Shown here in pieces: positions 63,428 to 64,000 of a DNA stretch of 64,000 nucleotides. Location of the stretch: the NCBI RefSeq assembly GCF_015694705.1, contig NZ_JADQDR010000011.1:62001-126000 (forward strand), read 5' to 3'. Positions within the stretch are counted from its first letter, which is position 1. Each line of letters begins with the position of its first letter. The DNA is from Pontibacter rufus. GTDB taxonomy: Bacteria; Bacteroidota; Bacteroidia; Cytophagales; Hymenobacteraceae. The notes beneath the pieces were generated by a model that worked only from the letters and a program-made list of their open reading frames with translations, was not told where the DNA came from and ran no database searches. Position numbers and translations under genes: made by a program.

Positions 63428-64000
63428 ATGTTTCGATTTATACTATCCCTGTGGCTCCTGCTACTTACGAGCGGCTCACTGCAGGCCGCCACTTATTATA
63501 TCAGTGCGTTAGGCAAAGACAGCAACTCAGGAACATCTCCGGCGAAAGCCTGGGCAAGTATAGCAAAAGTTAACAGCACGCAGTTTGCACCCGGTGACAC
63601 TATCCTGTTTGAAGGCGGAAAAACTTTTACAGGCGGCATATATTTTGGTACGGCAACAGCCGGAGCCATTGCCAAAGTAAAAGGTACCCCAGCCAACCCC
63701 ATCACCTTAAGTTCTTATGGCACAGACCGCGCCATCATCAGTAGCGGCGCATCTAATGGCTTCAGGGGTTACAATACAGCCGGTTTCAGGATCAAAAATC
63801 TTGTATTCAAGGGGCCTGGGCGAACCAGTGAAAGCCTTAACGGGATAGAGTTTTACACCGATATACCTGATACACTGCTCAGCTATATCTCTATTGCGAA
63901 TGTTGAAATCTATGGCTACAAAAATGCCGGCATTATTATCGGCAGCTGGGATGAGCTGACAGCCGGTTTCGGCAGCGTAACAATCAGCGACAGCAAAGTG
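63428..64000 (+). CDS. Secreted parallel beta-helix protein, 5' part
   Basis: The frame runs off the right edge after 191 codons. A signal peptide (MFRFILSLWLLLLTSGSLQA) precedes ATYYISALGKDSNSGTSPAKAWASI, the start typical of secreted right-handed beta-helix proteins related to pectate lyases and alginate-lyase-like enzymes. Repeats such as FRIKNLVFKG and ISIANVEIYGYKNAGI are helix coils. It may be a polysaccharide lyase or a carbohydrate-binding surface protein; the catalytic part lies outside the window. Confidence 0.8.
   Translation, partial: MFRFILSLWLLLLTSGSLQAATYYISALGKDSNSGTSPAKAWASIAKVNSTQFAPGDTILFEGGKTFTGGIYFGTATAGAIAKVKGTPANPITLSSYGTDRAIISSGASNGFRGYNTAGFRIKNLVFKGPGRTSESLNGIEFYTDIPDTLLSYISIANVEIYGYKNAGIIIGSWDELTAGFGSVTISDSKV

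Overview
The window reads as a chromosomal segment of a Bacteroidota bacterium, probably of the Cytophagales and possibly a Pontibacter-like Hymenobacteraceae. The evidence is two SusC/SusD outer-membrane pairs, many Cys-terminated lipoprotein signals, few Shine-Dalgarno sequences and Bacteroidota-like -7 elements (TAnnTTTG type). The genus guess is inference. I found no rRNA or tRNA gene, CRISPR array or intact transposase.

Layout. 1-6.7 kb: the end of an unknown gene, a GH105 unsaturated-rhamnogalacturonyl hydrolase, an esterase remnant and the first SusC/SusD pair. 6.7-11.5 kb (+ strand): DUF4432 mutarotase-like protein, PMI-like cupin, xylose-isomerase-like TIM barrel and Gfo/Idh/MocA oxidoreductase. 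12.3-17.5 kb (- strand): MFS permease, alpha/beta hydrolase, two more TIM-barrel isomerase/epimerase-like proteins and a secreted ThuA protein. 17.5-29.4 kb (- strand): an SGNH-propeller-HEAT-cytochrome c protein, the second SusC/SusD pair and a second propeller-HEAT-cytochrome c protein. 30.3-42.6 kb: a DUF1080 (3-keto-glycoside hydrolase family) lipoprotein, lutABC, an NCS1-type permease with a 60-residue partner, and a complete L-rhamnose pathway (rhaEW, rhaI, rhaB) with a GntR/LacI-type regulator. 43-54.6 kb: a signalling region with three histidine kinases, a response regulator, a response-regulator/cyclase fusion and small proteins. 55-64 kb: penicillin-acylase family protein, two MFS transporters, a cytoplasmic GH2 enzyme and the start of a secreted beta-helix protein.

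How it fits together. L-rhamnose would be isomerised (RhaI), phosphorylated (RhaB), cleaved to DHAP and L-lactaldehyde and oxidised to L-lactate (RhaEW); LutABC would take L-lactate to pyruvate. GH105 and the SusC/SusD pairs suggest the rhamnose comes from a rhamnose-containing glycan such as rhamnogalacturonan. Two gene groups resemble the 3-keto-glycoside route, in which a Gfo/Idh/MocA oxidoreductase and TIM-barrel, ThuA or DUF1080 proteins act on oxidised sugars.

The main discovery is a promoter architecture shared by seven transcription units: two direct copies of CAGGAYA/CAGGATR exactly 10 bp apart, with a TAnnTT -7-like element exactly 25 bp downstream of the second GGAT. It precedes both SusC genes, both cytochrome c proteins, DUF1080-lutABC, the NCS1 permease and rhaEW. 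It therefore links rhamnose catabolism to surface import and two extracytoplasmic heme proteins in one predicted regulon. Other unexplained structures are a 150-bp inverted repeat pair about 14 kb apart, a 48-bp perfect palindrome, a 21-bp-stem hairpin, a 28-bp REP-like inverted repeat, and two small proteins that look like disguised cold-shock folds.
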